From Chaenocephalus aceratus (taxonomy: Eukaryota > Chordata > Actinopteri > Perciformes > Channichthyidae): 64,000 nucleotides of DNA. The position numbers and the translations under genes were made by a program. Of the stretch, positions 9,439 through 22,143 are shown piece by piece. The stretch covers positions 23,338,662-23,402,661 of the forward strand of contig CM043791.1 of assembly GCA_023974075.1 (NCBI GenBank). The letters run 5' to 3'. Every line of letters begins with the position of its first letter. Position 1 is the first letter of the stretch. Under the pieces are notes generated by a model. The model saw nothing but the letters and a program-made list of their open reading frames with translations. It was not told where the DNA came from and did no database searches.

Positions 9439-11887
9439 CAGGGCCGGACTGGGACAATAAGTCAGGCCGGGAATTATACACCCAGCCAGGCCACTACTAG
9501 TTTTCTTTTGTGCCATTTTCCTGGATTTATTTGTCAACTTTTACAGCGTTGCTGCCCATAGTGATAGCCCTAAACTTTAAATCTACTACCCCAGAATGAC
9601 CATATGGACATGGGTTACTATTTAAAAAAAATGTGCAAATCTATTTAGGAACCTATCCATGTGAACATATTTTAAGTGGCGGTGGACCTCAAATCCACTA
9701 GAGGGGTCCGGGGGCATGCTCCCCTGTTAAGAATTTTTTTTTTTAAATGTTGGACTTAAATGCATCAATCTGGTGCACTTTGAGGGGGAAATAAAGAGAC
9801 TACACCCATATGAAACAGAACTGTATACATTTAAATAATCATAAAATCATAAGAACATGGCCATAACCAATAACATACCATATCCAATATGAAAAAACAT
9901 TGAAACTTGTTTATTTATTTGTTTTTGGTTCATTTATAGTTGTGAGTGTGTCTGTGCTCCTGAATAAGCCTCACCCGTCTCCCCCTGCTCCTCTCTGAGG
10001 AAGCAGCAAAGACTAGTTTTAGCTCTCAACAAGTTTTTAAAGTTTATCTTACCTTATTTCACCTAGTTAACTTTTTTTGTATTATTCATGCATATTTTAC
10101 TAATCACTCCCCCTTCAAAAGGAAATATGTGTTTACATAAATGGTGACCAAACCGTTTGAGACCCACAGAGAACTTAGACTAAGTTAACTATCCAAACAC
10201 TCAGAGTCCTTTACCTCACCTGACTGGGGTTACGTAATGTAAACCCAGCTTCTATGAGTATAGGCGCAGCCCTCTAAGGCTATCGCTATTGGGTAATCCC
10301 CACTGCACGTGTGCAGCACTGACAGACTTATTCCACGCCCACCTACGACGTGGGCCCCACCTCCAGGCTCACTTCCGTATAAATAGGAAGTAGGCCCTAC
10401 AATCCACTCCAACAGCTTTTCTTCAGCTATTCGCGGAGCCAGTGGGGCCCGAACCTTAGAGGGCTGCGCCTATACTCATAGAAGCTGGGTTACATTACGT
10501 AACCCCAGTTCTATATCGTATAAGGCTTCGCCCTCTAAGGCTATCGCTATTGGGTTAAGGGCGAAGCAGGATGTAGTCTACACCCCACTGGTTCCGTCCG
10601 TTACCAGAAGCACCAAACACACCTACTCAGTTAATAACCCATGTCCATTTCGCCGTGCGTAAATGGAGCATCCCATTCCCAGGGAATATAGCATTAAAAA
10701 ATGAATATTTCTCCATCAGGGAACGAAGGTAGGCTTACTCGGGCTACCTGTCGTTTATAAAAAGTAGAGATCGAGTCTCACTTGTTAACACGAGAGAAGG
10801 GAACAAAAGGCCGCTCTCTAAGTGCCGACAGGCAGGAGAGAGGGCATGCAATTGAAAACCCCCGACATTACTCATTCTGGCAGGCTATTCAGTACTGAAT
10901 GTGTCAGAGAGGAATGGGAGACATCCCTCAATAAAAATGAATAAAAGAACAGGGTGAAGACCAAGATGCAGCAATGCAAATGTCTTCCACTGTCATTCCT
11001 CCGTGCAACGCCGTAAAAGTTGATATTCTCCTGGTGCTGGCGGAGGGGGCCTCACCTCGCGGAGGGGCTCACCGGAGGGGCCTCACCTAGTGGAGGGGGC
11101 CTCACCTAGCGGAGGGGGCCTCATCTTGCGGAGGGAACCTCATCTTGCGGAGGGAGCCGCAAATACGGCGCACCTATGCGCTTATGCGGCGCATAGTGTG
11201 GCGCGGCACGGTTGCGAGGCTCAAACTGTTTGGTCACCATTTATGTAAACCCATATTTCCATTTGAGGGGGGAGTGATTAGTAAAATATGCATGAATAAA
11301 AAGAAAGAAGGTAAGATACACTTGTAAAACTTGTTGAGAGCTAAAACTAGTCTTTGCTGCTGCCTCAAAGAGGAGCAGGGAGGAGAGGCTGATTCAGGAG
11401 CACAGACACACTCACAACTATAAATGAACCAAAAATAAATAAACAACTTTCAGTGTTTTTCATATGTTATTAGGTTATGGCCATGATTTTATGATTATTG
11501 AAATGTATACAGTTCTGTTTCATATAGGTGTTCCAGGTGTAGTCTCTTTATTTTCCCCTCAAAATGCACCAGGTTGATGCATTAAACTCCAACATTTTAA
11601 AATAAATCTTACCGGGGGGGCATGCCCCCAGACCCCCCTAGAGGATTTGAGGTCCACCCCCACTTAAAATATGTTCACATGGATAGGTTCCCAAATACAT
11701 TTGCACATTTTTTTAAATAGTAACCCCTGTCCATATGTTTATTATTGGGTAGATTTAAACTATAGAGCTATCACTATGGGCAGCTACGCTGTAAATATTT
11801 ACAAATAAATCCAGCAGAATGGCAACTGGTAGTGGCCTGGCTGGGTGTATAATTCCCGGCCTGACTTATTGTCCCAGTCCGGCCCTG
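9439..11887. repeat. Inverted repeat, about 0.7-kb arms around a DIRS segment
   Basis: Bases 9439-10161 are matched in inverted order by 11220-11887, with roughly 10 percent differences and small indels by eye. Both outer ends carry GGGCCGGACTGGGACAATAA or its complement; both inner ends carry a variant of GGTGACCAAAC. The central 10162-11219 contains the terminal part of DIRS copy 2. The right arm splits the DIRS recombinase gene. No 8-bp duplication was found around either arm alone (11212-11219 versus 11888-11895 differ). Confidence 0.75.
10226..10560 (-). repeat. DIRS copy 2 terminal and internal complementary repeats
   Basis: The block taaacccagcttctatgagt at about 10240 recurs inverted at about 10470-10500, together with the neighbouring gcgcagccctctaagg. 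The palindromic core GGTTACATTACGTAACC at 10490-10506 is followed by a second variant of the terminal sequence (gccctctaaggctatcgcta at 10530). This is the expected arrangement of an inverted terminus plus internal complementary region. Confidence 0.65.
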
Positions 11888-12606
11888 GATCCAACCCAGA
11901 GGAAACATATGCCTGTGACACAGCCTCACACAGCCAGTGTGACAGGCGCTGTGCAGATAGAGGCTGCCCTAATGAGCGCTCTCTATAATGCACAAACAGA
12001 CGCTGGGATTTGCGTAAAGCAGCCGTGCGTGCAACATAGCATGCCAGCGCGCGCACGGGACGGAGGAGATGAGATGTGGCTTCCTCCTCTGATGTATGAG
12101 GAGGAGGAAAGACGCCTTCCAAGGTTATCACTCTCGATCTTAACGAGCTTGTGATCACCTTTGGCATAAAAACCGGGTTTAGGGAGCAAAACCGCTAAGC
12201 TGCCATCTCCTTGGATCTGGAGACATGACGGAGCCACAGAGAGAGCAGACACATCACTCACCCTTTAGCTGATGTCAGAGCCAAGAGCAGAGCTACTTTG
12301 GCTGACAAGAACTTCAGGGGAACCTGATCTAAAGGTTCAAATGGAGCTTTACTCCGTGCGCGTAACACTAAAGCCAAAACCCATTGAGGCGCCAAAGCGC
12401 GTGACACAGGTCTGAGTCTCTATGCTCCCCGTAGAAAACGTTTTGTCAGAGGGTGACTACACACCGTGCTGACACCAATCTACGTGGCAAGTTGAAATGG
12501 CAGCAGCATATGTTTCGACCGTGCTATAGGTCAAATTCCTGTCCAGCAACAGCTGGAGGAACGACAGCACGAGGCAGGGGGCCCGTAACGGGGTCCAGGT
12601 TTTTCC
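10928..12606 (-). pseudogene. DIRS copy 2 tyrosine recombinase, split in two
   Basis: The first part (12606-11888) reads from LLLDRNLTYSTVETYAAAIS through APFEPLDQVPLKFLSAKVAL, VSDVSALSVAPSCLQIQGDG and VRALACYVARTAALRKSQRL to LSHWLCEAVSQAYVSSGL. The second part (11018-10928) resumes as ALHGGMTVEDICIAASWSSP and ends CSFIHFY with a stop directly after the presumed catalytic tyrosine. Bases 11219-11887 between them are inserted. Several frameshifts and stops are present, so the enzyme is inactive. Confidence 0.7.
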
Positions 12607-13063
12607 CTACACACTAGGGGTGTAACGGTACACGTACCCGTACCGAAATTATTCGGTACGGGCCCTTCGGTTCGGTACACGTGTGTACCGAAGTGTACCG
12701 AACGAATATAACGTTAAACGTAAAAAATTGAGAACGTGAACAACTTCTTGGAAGTAATCTCAGGTGCTGCGTCGCAGCATTCAGAGTAATTTGCTCCCAT
12801 TGTGTTCAGCGCGTCATAGAGCGAGCAAGTCATTTAATTGGACGAGCTGGTCAGAGGGATGCGTTCAAATGTAGTCAGTAATTTGAGGAACTGTCGAAAT
12901 GGCGAACGCAGATAAAGTTGAGCTCGAAAATCCTCCAGCATCATTGAGTCTCCGGTTTGGGAACATTTTGGTTTCGCAGTTACGTACAAGGATGACGGAC
13001 AAAGACAGGTGGACCGAACCAAAGCTGTTTGTCGGCATTGTTCAACTACAATGTGTTACGCGG

Positions 13064-14173
13064 TGTTGAGAACTTCATAGTATGAAGTAAATACTTAAAA
13101 CGACAGTTAATTATAAATCATATATGATCAATTATATTCTTGTATAACCCACAATGAAAATGCTTCATATTTTAGGTTTTACTATATTTACAGCATAAAC
13201 AAAACAAAGTGGTTTGTTAAGTTGAGTGTAAGGCCTATGATTTATGCCCTGCTCTCTGATAAGAGAGTAGGCAGGTTCTTTCCTCTCCTCTCACAGCAGG
13301 GAGGGGGGCTCCAGACTTAAGCAGAAACACATTGAGGCCTCAAAAGGGTGGTTATGTCATAGTCATAGAATATGTCTAGTCATGTTTTGTTTTACACAAA
13401 CTTGGGAAGGTGTGTCTTATGCCAGAGCCAATAGAATATGTTGGTTGGGTATAGAGGAGGTGTTGTGGGTTTTCTATCCGGTTTTTTAAGCATAAAAAGA
13501 CTGGCTTTTTTGGTTTTCGTCGGGGAGAGGGGGGGAAACCCCTGGTATACTCTCTCCCGGTAAGCTCTGTCCTTCGGAGCTGGGTTAATAGCTCTCGGTA
13601 AGGTTCTCTCAAACTTGGTAAATATCTCTTGATTTTCTTCATTGAAAGCTGAGTGAATGTCTTGGTTGAAATGCTGAGTGAATTTATTGAATGAATATGA
13701 ATTAAGGTTTTAGATAAAAAATATATAACCCCATTTTGATATGTTTTGTATGATTATAATGTGTTAAAAGGTAAAGACTCTGTATTAGTTTGGACCTATT
13801 TTTCTTCAAATAAACTGATCCCACCTTTTGGACTGGGACAACTTAAAGGACATCTGTGCTCTCCTCTCCTGCTTCAAAGGTAAGATTGCACCCTGCCACA
13901 CACACATGTTTAGGTAGGAACACACCCCATTTACTGATACCAAAATCCTTCGGGATCGCTTAAACAGATTAAAAAGAGTTGTCTGAATAGAAACAGCAGT
14001 TGATTGAACCTGGTTCTTCGGGGAGTTAATAGAGGTGAGATCTTGCTGACGTTGGTGGATCTGAGCCAAGCAGTAAACTTACATAGACTCAGTAACTTCG
14101 GTCGGGTCAATTAGTGAGGTCAGAGTAATTTACCGGAATAAATTAATCGGGGCCTCACCTAGAACTCTAAACA
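13064..14173 (+). repeat. LTR1 of provirus A (1110 bp)
   Basis: Begins TGTTGAGAACTTCATAG and ends AACTCTAAACA, the canonical TG...CA. A TATA-like cataaaaaga at 13491-13500 and AATAAA at 13809-13814 mark the likely U3/R and R/U5 borders. This type of LTR lacks the 84-bp repeats found in LTR3 and LTR4. Confidence 0.85.
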
Positions 14174-14191
14174 TGGCGCCCAACGTGGGGC
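14174..14191 (+). promoter_or_regulatory. Primer binding site, tRNA-Lys(1,2) type (provirus A)
   Basis: TGGCGCCCAACGTGGGGC follows LTR1 with no spacer. This 18-mer is the complement of the 3' end of tRNA-Lys(1,2), used by foamy viruses and some betaretroviruses. Confidence 0.85.
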
Positions 14192-14860
14192 TCTGTGTAA
14201 AGTAATATTTTTACAGAGTCAAAATACAAGAACCAAAACGACCTAGTGAAAAAAGTCGATGAGTACAAATCAGCGAAATACAGGCTGAAAGTCTTGTTAA
14301 AATACCTACCCGAATCCTAGAATATATATTTTAACTTAAAGTGTAGTAATTTAAGTGATACTATTGCACCAGACTGAGGGTTATATTGTATCGGACATTG
14401 CTGTCTGTTAAAGAAGCTAAAGTAGGTTCTTCTTCCCCTAGCCAAATTGAGAAGCCCCTGTGGTCCCTTTAATCACAGGTTTGTTGGCTAGTGAAGTCAG
14501 CCGTAGGAGCACTGCTCAGTATCTGTCCAAATTGCTTTGAAACTTATAGGTAGGACTTGTCAAAGAGCTGCGGTTTGAATTTTTGCGTTAAAACATAACG
14601 TGGGGAAGAGTTAATAGGAGATTTAATAAAGATAACATAGGTTTAAAGGTACCTATGCTGTTGAAATAGCTCGAAGCTCGATACATAACACTCGTTAACT
14701 GAGGTGTCCGCATGCACTAGCTGAATCCAGAAGAGAACCTAGAATCAAGAGACGGTATAGTCGGACTGTACATCCGGCGTGAGTAAAAGCCTAAAAACTT
14801 GCATGTGTATAAAAGAGTGAACGAAAACCCTTGAATAAAATAAAAAATAAAATAAAAAGA

Positions 14861-17250
14861 ATGGCTGATGAGGTTAAAACGCAATTTAATGACTCAGAGC
14901 CAACCACACAGGGAGGGATACACAGAAGCAACATCCGGAGCTTCTGCTCGCCCTGGTCAGCTTAGCCCAGACCCACGGGCGTACCGCGACCTAAAATACT
15001 TTCCTGTCAGACTACCGTTTGGACAGAGAGCCACAAGCAGGTGGTATAATGTCTGAGACCCTACTTCCAGCCTACAGGGATAAAAGCTAGAAAATGTCAT
15101 TTATGAGTATCTACTAATCCTAGAAGAAAACACAGTGTTAGACATGATATTCAGGGGAAAGGAATGTTGGAAATAATAAATGTCAATTATTGAAAATCTT
15201 AAACTAGTCAACAAACCATGTTAGTGAACCCTGCTAATAGGAAGCTAAAACATGCAGGAGGAATAGCAGCAGCTCTGGCAAAGAGAATAGGTCCTAGCAC
15301 AGAGTGATAATATGATAAGGATTATTAAACTGTCAGAAGGCAAGGTGGTGATCAGATGACCCACAAATACTGGTTGTTTTGCATGTACTTTGAAGAGAAA
15401 ACCTAAGTGGGAACTATCAGCAGATATCAAACCCCAAAAATATCTTCAAAACTAATATGAGGAAGTTTTTTTGCGAAGCTAAAGCTCAAATACTTTACCA
15501 AAATCAACTAAACTATTTTGCTCATGAAGGAGCTTGCACTTTTGGAAAAAAGAATCTCCCCCTTTCTCTGCTCCCGAGGTGCTGCAGAAAAACCCAACAC
15601 GCGGGGTCAGATACAGGCGTGACCTCTAGAGGAGAAGAAAATCTGAACAGACCACGGAGCGACCCATTAAAAGTGTTATGGCCTCAGCACAGAGAGGAAG
15701 ATGGAGATAAGAAACTCTCCCAAAAGCAGGCTACCCACACAAGGGGAATAGTGTTCCTCTCACCAAAGAACAAATCACAAATCACCTCTTAACCAAGTCA
15801 GATCTAAAATAGACATAGCTCCAGTTGTTAAGAAAAGAGGGAGATTCAAAAAATTATCTTAACACCAGAACAAAAATATCAATATCAAAAAACTGAGAGA
15901 ATAAGAATGGAAAATGGCAGAGGATGATGTCTGATCCAGATGTGGAGTTTAGGACCACAGGAAGTAAGCCACAAAGGGAAACAATGACACCTTTACAGAA
16001 GACCGCTGCTCCAAAGGTAACACTGTTTACAGAGGGGAGTTTGCGAAAAGGTGACCAAGCAGACACTTGGGCCTTTATAATGAAAACTAATTCAGGTGAA
16101 GTACTTTGCAAGCAAAAGGGTGCAATACCAGGTACAGCACAAACTGCTGAGGCAAAGGCCATTTGTTGAGGGACTTCTTTTTGCTAAACAACGTAAAATA
16201 ACACACATCCGTATTGTTACTGATTATTGTTACAAAGCGGGTAAAGAAGAGCTTAATAACTGGGAACAAAGGCAGTTGACCAATGTGAAAGGTGAAGCAC
16301 TTACACATGCCCTTCAAGTGAGGGTCTTATTACAGAGTTAAAGGCAGGCATGTACCGAGAGTGGAATCATGTCCGTAGCCATACAGATAAGATCAAATTA
16401 GACTATCAGGGAAATAGAGAAGTTTTACCTTGCTTAAAGCCGGGGAAGAGTTAACCAACTGACTTCCATATTCCCTAGAATATGGAAAAAGGGTAGAAGC
16501 ATTCACGTACCCCCTGAAGAAGCTCCTCAGGTTGTGCGTGAACTACACAGCAGTTTAGGCCATGTGGCCTATTTCGGATGAGAAAATATTGTCTCCACAA
16601 AAATAAATAAATAAATTAAAATTCCTCATACCGAAACTGCGAATGCACCTACAACACACACTGTCAACATGTCTTCAATGTGCAGAGGTGGATGGGTTCA
16701 AGAAAATTCATCCTGAACATTTTAAAATTATAGAGGAAGAACCAATAATCAGTTTTAGTGCTGACATAGCAGGTCCTTTTCTGACCCGCACTCCCAGTGG
16801 GAACAAGTATTTTCCTTGTGATCTGTGATAAAAGAGGGAGTCATAAACATGTCTATCCTCTGACCAGAGCAACTGGAACACAGTGTCTGCTGAAATGGCG
16901 GAACATATAAGTATGTTTTTCCTAAAAACTGAGAGAATAAGAATGGATAATGTAACTCACTTTAAAAATAAGAAAGTTTTGTCACCCTTGCAGGATAAAG
17001 GGATTCACACCTATCTGGTCGTTACCATATAAGTATCAGGCGTTAGAGCAGCCACAGAGTGGAGTATACAAACTGTAAAACAAATTGGAACATTCCGATC
17101 AATTGGACAAGGCTGAATATATTCCTATATGTATGGAAAAGCTACCTCGGGCAAAGGTCAGGTTTATCCAACTATCACACCTTTTCCGTTTAGGTTCAGA
17201 AATCGTGTATGGGTGACCAGAAAGGGGCGAAGTCCAGAGAAGGGTTAGCT
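14861..17250 (+). pseudogene. Provirus A gag-pol remnants
   Basis: A gag-like start MADEVKTQFNDSEPTTQ at 14861 is stopped within about 35 codons. No reverse transcriptase is recognisable in 15060-15900, so a large deletion or decay is likely. RNase H is visible at about 16005-16440 (VTLFTEGSLRKG, then GTAQTAEAKAI, then IRIVTDYCYKAG); the first catalytic Asp is Glu. Integrase follows at about 16510-17240 with a zinc-finger start (RELHSSLGHV), a core (SADIAGPFLTRTPSGNKYF) and a later DNVTHFKNKKV. Several stops and frameshifts are shared with provirus B. No intact protein is encoded. Confidence 0.75.
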
Positions 17251-18497
17251 TAAAACTAAATCAGAAGGTTTGGATACAGTGAAGTCAGTCTCTGGGAACG
17301 TAGTTTCACTCCAGAAGAGAGGACTCACCCGAGCCAACTGAGTTTAGAATCCAGTTAGGAATATGACTGCGGCCTTAACCCATCCACTGTTGATGCTATC
17401 AGTCTCACATCACATGACATGTTTTGCACACACACGTGGCAGTTAATGTGCTTTCTTCCACAGGAGAGGATGGCTTTTTGTGGGATCTTCCCGCTAGAAT
17501 TTAGAATTTGTCTTGGTAAATTCGGTGCCAAGGGATATTTTATAGAGCAAAAGAGGGAATTTAAGTCTGAGTAACAAGTAATAGCTCAAATGCAAAGGAT
17601 TTAACAGTAGAACTGTTAGAATCATTAGTGAATTATGCAAAGAAAGATGGCAAGACGAAACTCTGTCTATTAGCATATGGATCATTGGAGCTTGAATGGA
17701 GAATACCTCAGTATCAAAGAGGAAATGGGAAATAACCTTTGTATTATTTTTCTCATTGTTTTTTAATTTTACACTATTAGTTTTCTTTTCAGTTATTTTA
17801 ATTGTTATATGCCTACACCCTACAAGTACAACAGTATTCATTTAAATTAGATTTTTTTTTGAGCACATCTTCCTCCTTCTTTTTTGCTGGTTTTCACACA
17901 GCATGGAGGTGCAGGGCTGTCAGGTCGTTAAACTGATAAGAGTAAGTTATGGCCCAGTGCTTGAGAAAACCCTTGGGGAAGTTTTAAACTGAAAACAACT
18001 TTTTATGAATCAGAGAAATGATTTATACTTGATCTTAGCTATATTGTTGAGATTAATACCTCAGCAATCTACCAAGAGGATTTGAACCTGCCTAGCGGGA
18101 CAACTTCAGTCACAGTGCCTCAAGTGAAGCCAAGTCCTGGACCCAGGAAACCTGTGCAGCATGAAGCCAGCGGCTGAGTCACCTGTACCCCTGCCAGTGG
18201 AGGATGATGTTTCTTCCAGCTCTGAGGGACAGGCTGCATCTCTACCCGCTGAGCCACTCCGATCGCAGTGGATTTCCCAAAAAGGGACGACTACCTGATA
18301 ACTGCATGGTCAGATATCAGACGCCAGGTAGCAGCAGCCCTACCTACCCCTGACACTGGTCCACTTCACTACGTGGGTCCACGTCAGCCACTGCAAGGTC
18401 GTAGTCACAGGCCAGGAGAGACGGTAGAAACAGACGACAACAAGTGACGTGCCAAGTCACCACCAGCACCACACTCACACTGCACACACAGGATGCC

Positions 18498-18593
18498 ATG
18501 AGCGAGTGCCAGCTAAGCTGTTTCATATGCTTCTGGTTCCTCGTTTGTGCTATCATTGTGTGGGGCCTCATTGACCTTGTCACAAAGTCATGA
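18498..18593 (+). CDS. 31-aa ORF with one membrane segment (provirus A)
   Basis: Starts MSECQLSCFICFWFLVC, continues with a hydrophobic run and ends IDLVTKS before TGA. It has Cys residues near the N-terminus and a single predicted membrane span of about 20 residues. The identical ORF recurs at 25742-25837 in provirus B, while neighbouring frames are broken. It lies where env or an accessory gene would be. Function is unknown and chance conservation between two recent copies is possible. Confidence 0.3.
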   Translation: MSECQLSCFICFWFLVCAIIVWGLIDLVTKS

Positions 18594-19042
18594 GCGATTA
18601 TTGACGAGGTCTAAAAAATCCACAACAACTGTCGACCGAGTTATCTGGCTTTCGTTTGGAGGTGTCATCCAGGGAGGAACCTCAACCCCTCCATGGTCAG
18701 GGTCAAGGATTTACATCAGATAGCAACATGGATTTAGGAGTCTACACTGGAACAACAGATACTGTAGGCCCCCCGCTCCTGCAAGTGTCAGGCCGAGTGG
18801 GGGTGCGTACAAATCTATGATCATCATGACTCTTTTTACTCGGGTGCCTGACCTGTGATGACGAGAACATTCCAGTGAGGTACTATGTTTTCGGCGTTCT
18901 CCACACCAGGTTCATCAAAAGGTCGTCCTGATTACACATGCTGAAGAACTTTTCATGATATTGATGCTTGAAGTTTTACGGATGTAATATGTATGTGTTT
19001 TTTACGATTTTATCTGTTGCTGTTTGATAACTTTGCGTTTTC

Positions 19043-19051
19043 AAAAGAGGG
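19043..19051 (+). promoter_or_regulatory. Polypurine tract before LTR2
   Basis: AAAAGAGGG directly abuts the TG of LTR2, the expected plus-strand primer position. Confidence 0.8.
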
Positions 19052-20162
19052 TGTTGAGAACTTCATAGTATGAAGTAAATACTTAAAACGATAGTTAATT
19101 ATAAATCATATATGATCAATTATATTCTTGTATAACCCACAATGAAAATGCTTCATATTTTAGGTTTTACTATATTTACAGCATAAACAAAACAAAGTGG
19201 TTTGTTAAGTTGAGTGTAAGGCCTATGATTTATGCCCTGCTCTCTGATAAGAGAGTAGGCAGGTTCTTTCCTCTCCTCTCACAGCAGGGAGGGGGGCTCC
19301 AGACTTAAGCAGAAACACATTGAGGCCTCAAAAGGGTGGTTATGTCATAGTCATAGAATATGTCTAGTCATGTTTTGTTTTACACAAACTTGGGAAGGTG
19401 TGTCTTATGCCAGAGCCAATAGAATATGTTGGTTGGGTATAGAGGAGGTGTTTGTAGGTTTTCTATCCGGTTTTTTAAGCATAAAAAGACTGGCTTTTTT
19501 GGTTTTCGTCGGGGAGAGGGGGGGAAACCCCTGGTATACTCTCTCCCGGTAAGCTCTGTCCTTCGGAGCTGGGTTAATAGCTCTCGGTAAGGTTCTCTCA
19601 AACTTGGTAAATATCTCTTGATTTTCTTCATTGAAAGCTGAGTGAATGTCTTGGTTGAAATGCTGAGTGAATTTATTGAATGAATATGAATTAAGGTTTT
19701 AGATAAAAAATATATAACCCCATTTTGATATGTTTTGTATGATTATAATGTGTTAAAAGGTAAAGACTCTGTATTAGTTTGGACCTATTTTTCTTCAAAT
19801 AAACTGATCCCACCTTTTGGACTGGGACAACTTAAAGGACATCTGTGCTCTCCTCTCCTGCTTCAAAGGTAAGATTGCACCCTGCCACACACACATGTTT
19901 AGGTAGGAACACACCCCATTTACTGATACCAAAATCCTTCGGGATCGCTTAAACAGATTAAAAAGAGTTGTCTGAATAGAAACAGCAGTTGATTGAACCT
20001 GGTTCTTCGGGGAGTTAATAGAGGTGAGATCTTGCTGACGTTGGTGGATCTGAGCCAAGCAGTAAACTTACATAGACTCAGTAACTTCGGTCGGGTCAAT
20101 TAGTGAGGTCAGAGTAATTTACCGGAATAAATTAATCGGGGCCTCACCTAGAACTCTAAACA
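19052..20162 (+). repeat. LTR2 of provirus A (1111 bp)
   Basis: Nearly identical to LTR1, with single-base differences such as cgacag/cgatag near the start and an extra T in gtttgtaggt. Its final CTCTAAACA is joined directly to the TGTTGAGAAC of LTR3, with no flanking base or duplicated target. Confidence 0.85.
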
Positions 20163-21455
20163 TGTTGAGAACTTCATAGTATGAAGTAAATACTTAAAAC
20201 GATAGTTAATTATAAATCATATATGATCAATTATATTCTTGTATAACCCACAATGAAAATGCTTCATATTTTAGGTTTTACTATATTTACAGCATAAACA
20301 AAACAAAGTGGTTTGTTAAGTTGAGTGTAAGGCCTATGATTTATGCCCTGCTCTCTGATAAGAGAGTAGGCAGGTTCTTTCCTCTCCTCTCACAGCAGGG
20401 AGGGGGGCTCCAGACTTAAGCAGAAACACATTGAGGCCTCAAAAGGTGGTTATGTCATAGTCATAGAATATGTCTAGTCATGTTTTGTTTTACACAAACT
20501 TGGGAAGGTGTGTCTTATGCCAGAGCCAATAGAATATGTTGGTTGGGTCTAGAGGAGGTGTTTGTGGGTTTTCTATCCGGTTTTTTGAGCATAAAAAGAC
20601 TGGCTTTTTTGGATTTCGTCGGGGAGAGGGGGGGAAACCCCTGGTATACTCTCTCCCGGTAAGCTCTATCCTTTCAGAGCTGGGTTAGACGGCTCTCGGT
20701 AAGGTTTTATGCCGAAAGTTGCTATAACCAACGGAATCCATACATGGGTTTTATGCTGGTAGTTAATAGAACGATCCAGAATACATGATTTTATGCCGAA
20801 AGTTGCTATAACCAACGGAATCCATACATGGGTTTTATGCTGGTAGTTAATAGAACGATCCAGAATACATGATTTTATGCCGAAAGTTGCTATAACCAAC
20901 GGAATCCATACATGGGTGTTATGCTGGTAGTTAATAGAACGATCCGGAATCCAAACATGGACTTTTGAATGAATATGAATTAAGGTTTTAGATAAAAAAT
21001 ATATAACCCCATTTTGATATGTTTTGTATGATTATAATGTGTTAAAAGGTAAAGACTCTGTACTGGTTTGGACCTATTATTTTTTCTTCAAATAAACTGA
21101 TCTCACCTTTTGGATTGGGACAATAAAAGGGAAAATCTGTGCTCTCCTCTCCTGCTTCAAAGGTAAGACTGCACCCTGCCACACACATGTTTAGGTAGGA
21201 ACACACCCCATTTACTGATACCAAAATCCTTCGGGATCGCTTAAACAGATTAAAAAGAGTTGTCTGAATAGAAACAGCAGTTAATTGAACCTGGTTCTTC
21301 GGGGAGTTAATAGAGGTGAGATCTTGCTGACGTTTGGTGGATCTGAGCCAAGCAGTAAACTTACATAGACTCAGTAACTTCGGTCGGGTCAATTAGTGAG
21401 GTCAGAGTAATTTACCGGAATAAATTAATCGGGGCCTCACCTAGAACTCTAAACA
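20163..21455 (+). repeat. LTR3 of provirus B (1293 bp)
   Basis: Same ends as LTR1/2 but with gctctatcctttcagagctg followed by three copies of an 84-bp repeat (20705-20956) where LTR1 has other sequence. Ends AACTCTAAACA before the primer binding site. Confidence 0.85.
20705..20956 (+). repeat. 84-bp repeats in LTR3, three copies
   Basis: Units start ttttatgccgaaagttgc at 20705, 20789 and 20873. Each is made of two related halves of about 42 bp (the second starts ttttatgctggtagttaa). They lie between the TATA-like box and the polyadenylation signal, so probably within the transcribed R region. Confidence 0.85.
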
Positions 21456-21473
21456 TGGCGCCCAACGTGGGGC
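21456..21473 (+). promoter_or_regulatory. Primer binding site, tRNA-Lys(1,2) type (provirus B)
   Basis: TGGCGCCCAACGTGGGGC, identical to that of provirus A and again directly after the LTR. Confidence 0.85.
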
Positions 21474-22143
21474 TCTGTGAAAAATAATATTTTTACAGAG
21501 TCAAAATACAAGAACCAAAACGACCTAGTGAAAAAAGTCGATGAGTACAAATCAGCGAAATACAGGCTGAAAGTCTTGTTAAAATACCTACCCGAATCCT
21601 AGAATATATATTTTAACTTAAAATGTAGTAATTTAAGTGATACTATTGCACCGGACTGAGGGTTATATTATATCGGATATTGCTGTCTGTTAAAGAAGCT
21701 AAAGTAGGTTCTTTTTCCCCTAGCCAAATTGAGAAGCCCCTGTGGTCCCTTTAATCACAGGTTTGTTGGCTAGTGAAGTCAGCCGTAGGAGCACTGCTCA
21801 GTATCTGTCCAAATTGCTTTGAAACGTATAGGTAGGACTTGTCAAAGAGCTGCGGTTTGAACTTTTGAGTTAAAACATAACGTGGGGAAGAGTTAATGGG
21901 AGATTTAATAAAGATAAACTTAGGTCAAAAGGTACCTATGCTGTTGAAACAACTCGAAGCTCGATACATAACACTCTTAAACTGAGGTGTCCGCATGCAC
22001 TAGCTGAATCCAGAAGAGAACCTAGAACCAAGTGACGGTATAGTCGGACTGTACATCCGGTGTGAGTAAAAGCCTAGAAACTTGCATGTGTATAAAAGAG
22101 TGAACGAAAACCCTTGAATAAAATAAAAAATAAAATAAAAAGA

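Larger units (their letters stand above)
13064..20162 (+). mobile_element. Endogenous retrovirus A (LTR1-internal-LTR2)
   Basis: LTR 13064-14173, Lys-type primer binding site, about 4.88 kb internal region, polypurine tract and LTR 19052-20162. GCGG precedes LTR1 (13060-13063). The matching GCGG is found not after LTR2 but after the last LTR of the adjoining provirus B (27850-27853). The two LTRs differ at only a few positions by eye, which suggests a recent insertion. The internal coding region is badly broken, with RNase H and integrase recognisable and no reverse transcriptase. This copy cannot replicate. Confidence 0.85.

Noticed and set aside
11220..11887. Treating the right arm as an independent hAT insertion in DIRS copy 2
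   Set aside because: Flanking octamers (ttgcgagg-type and gatccaac) do not match, so no target duplication supports a separate event.
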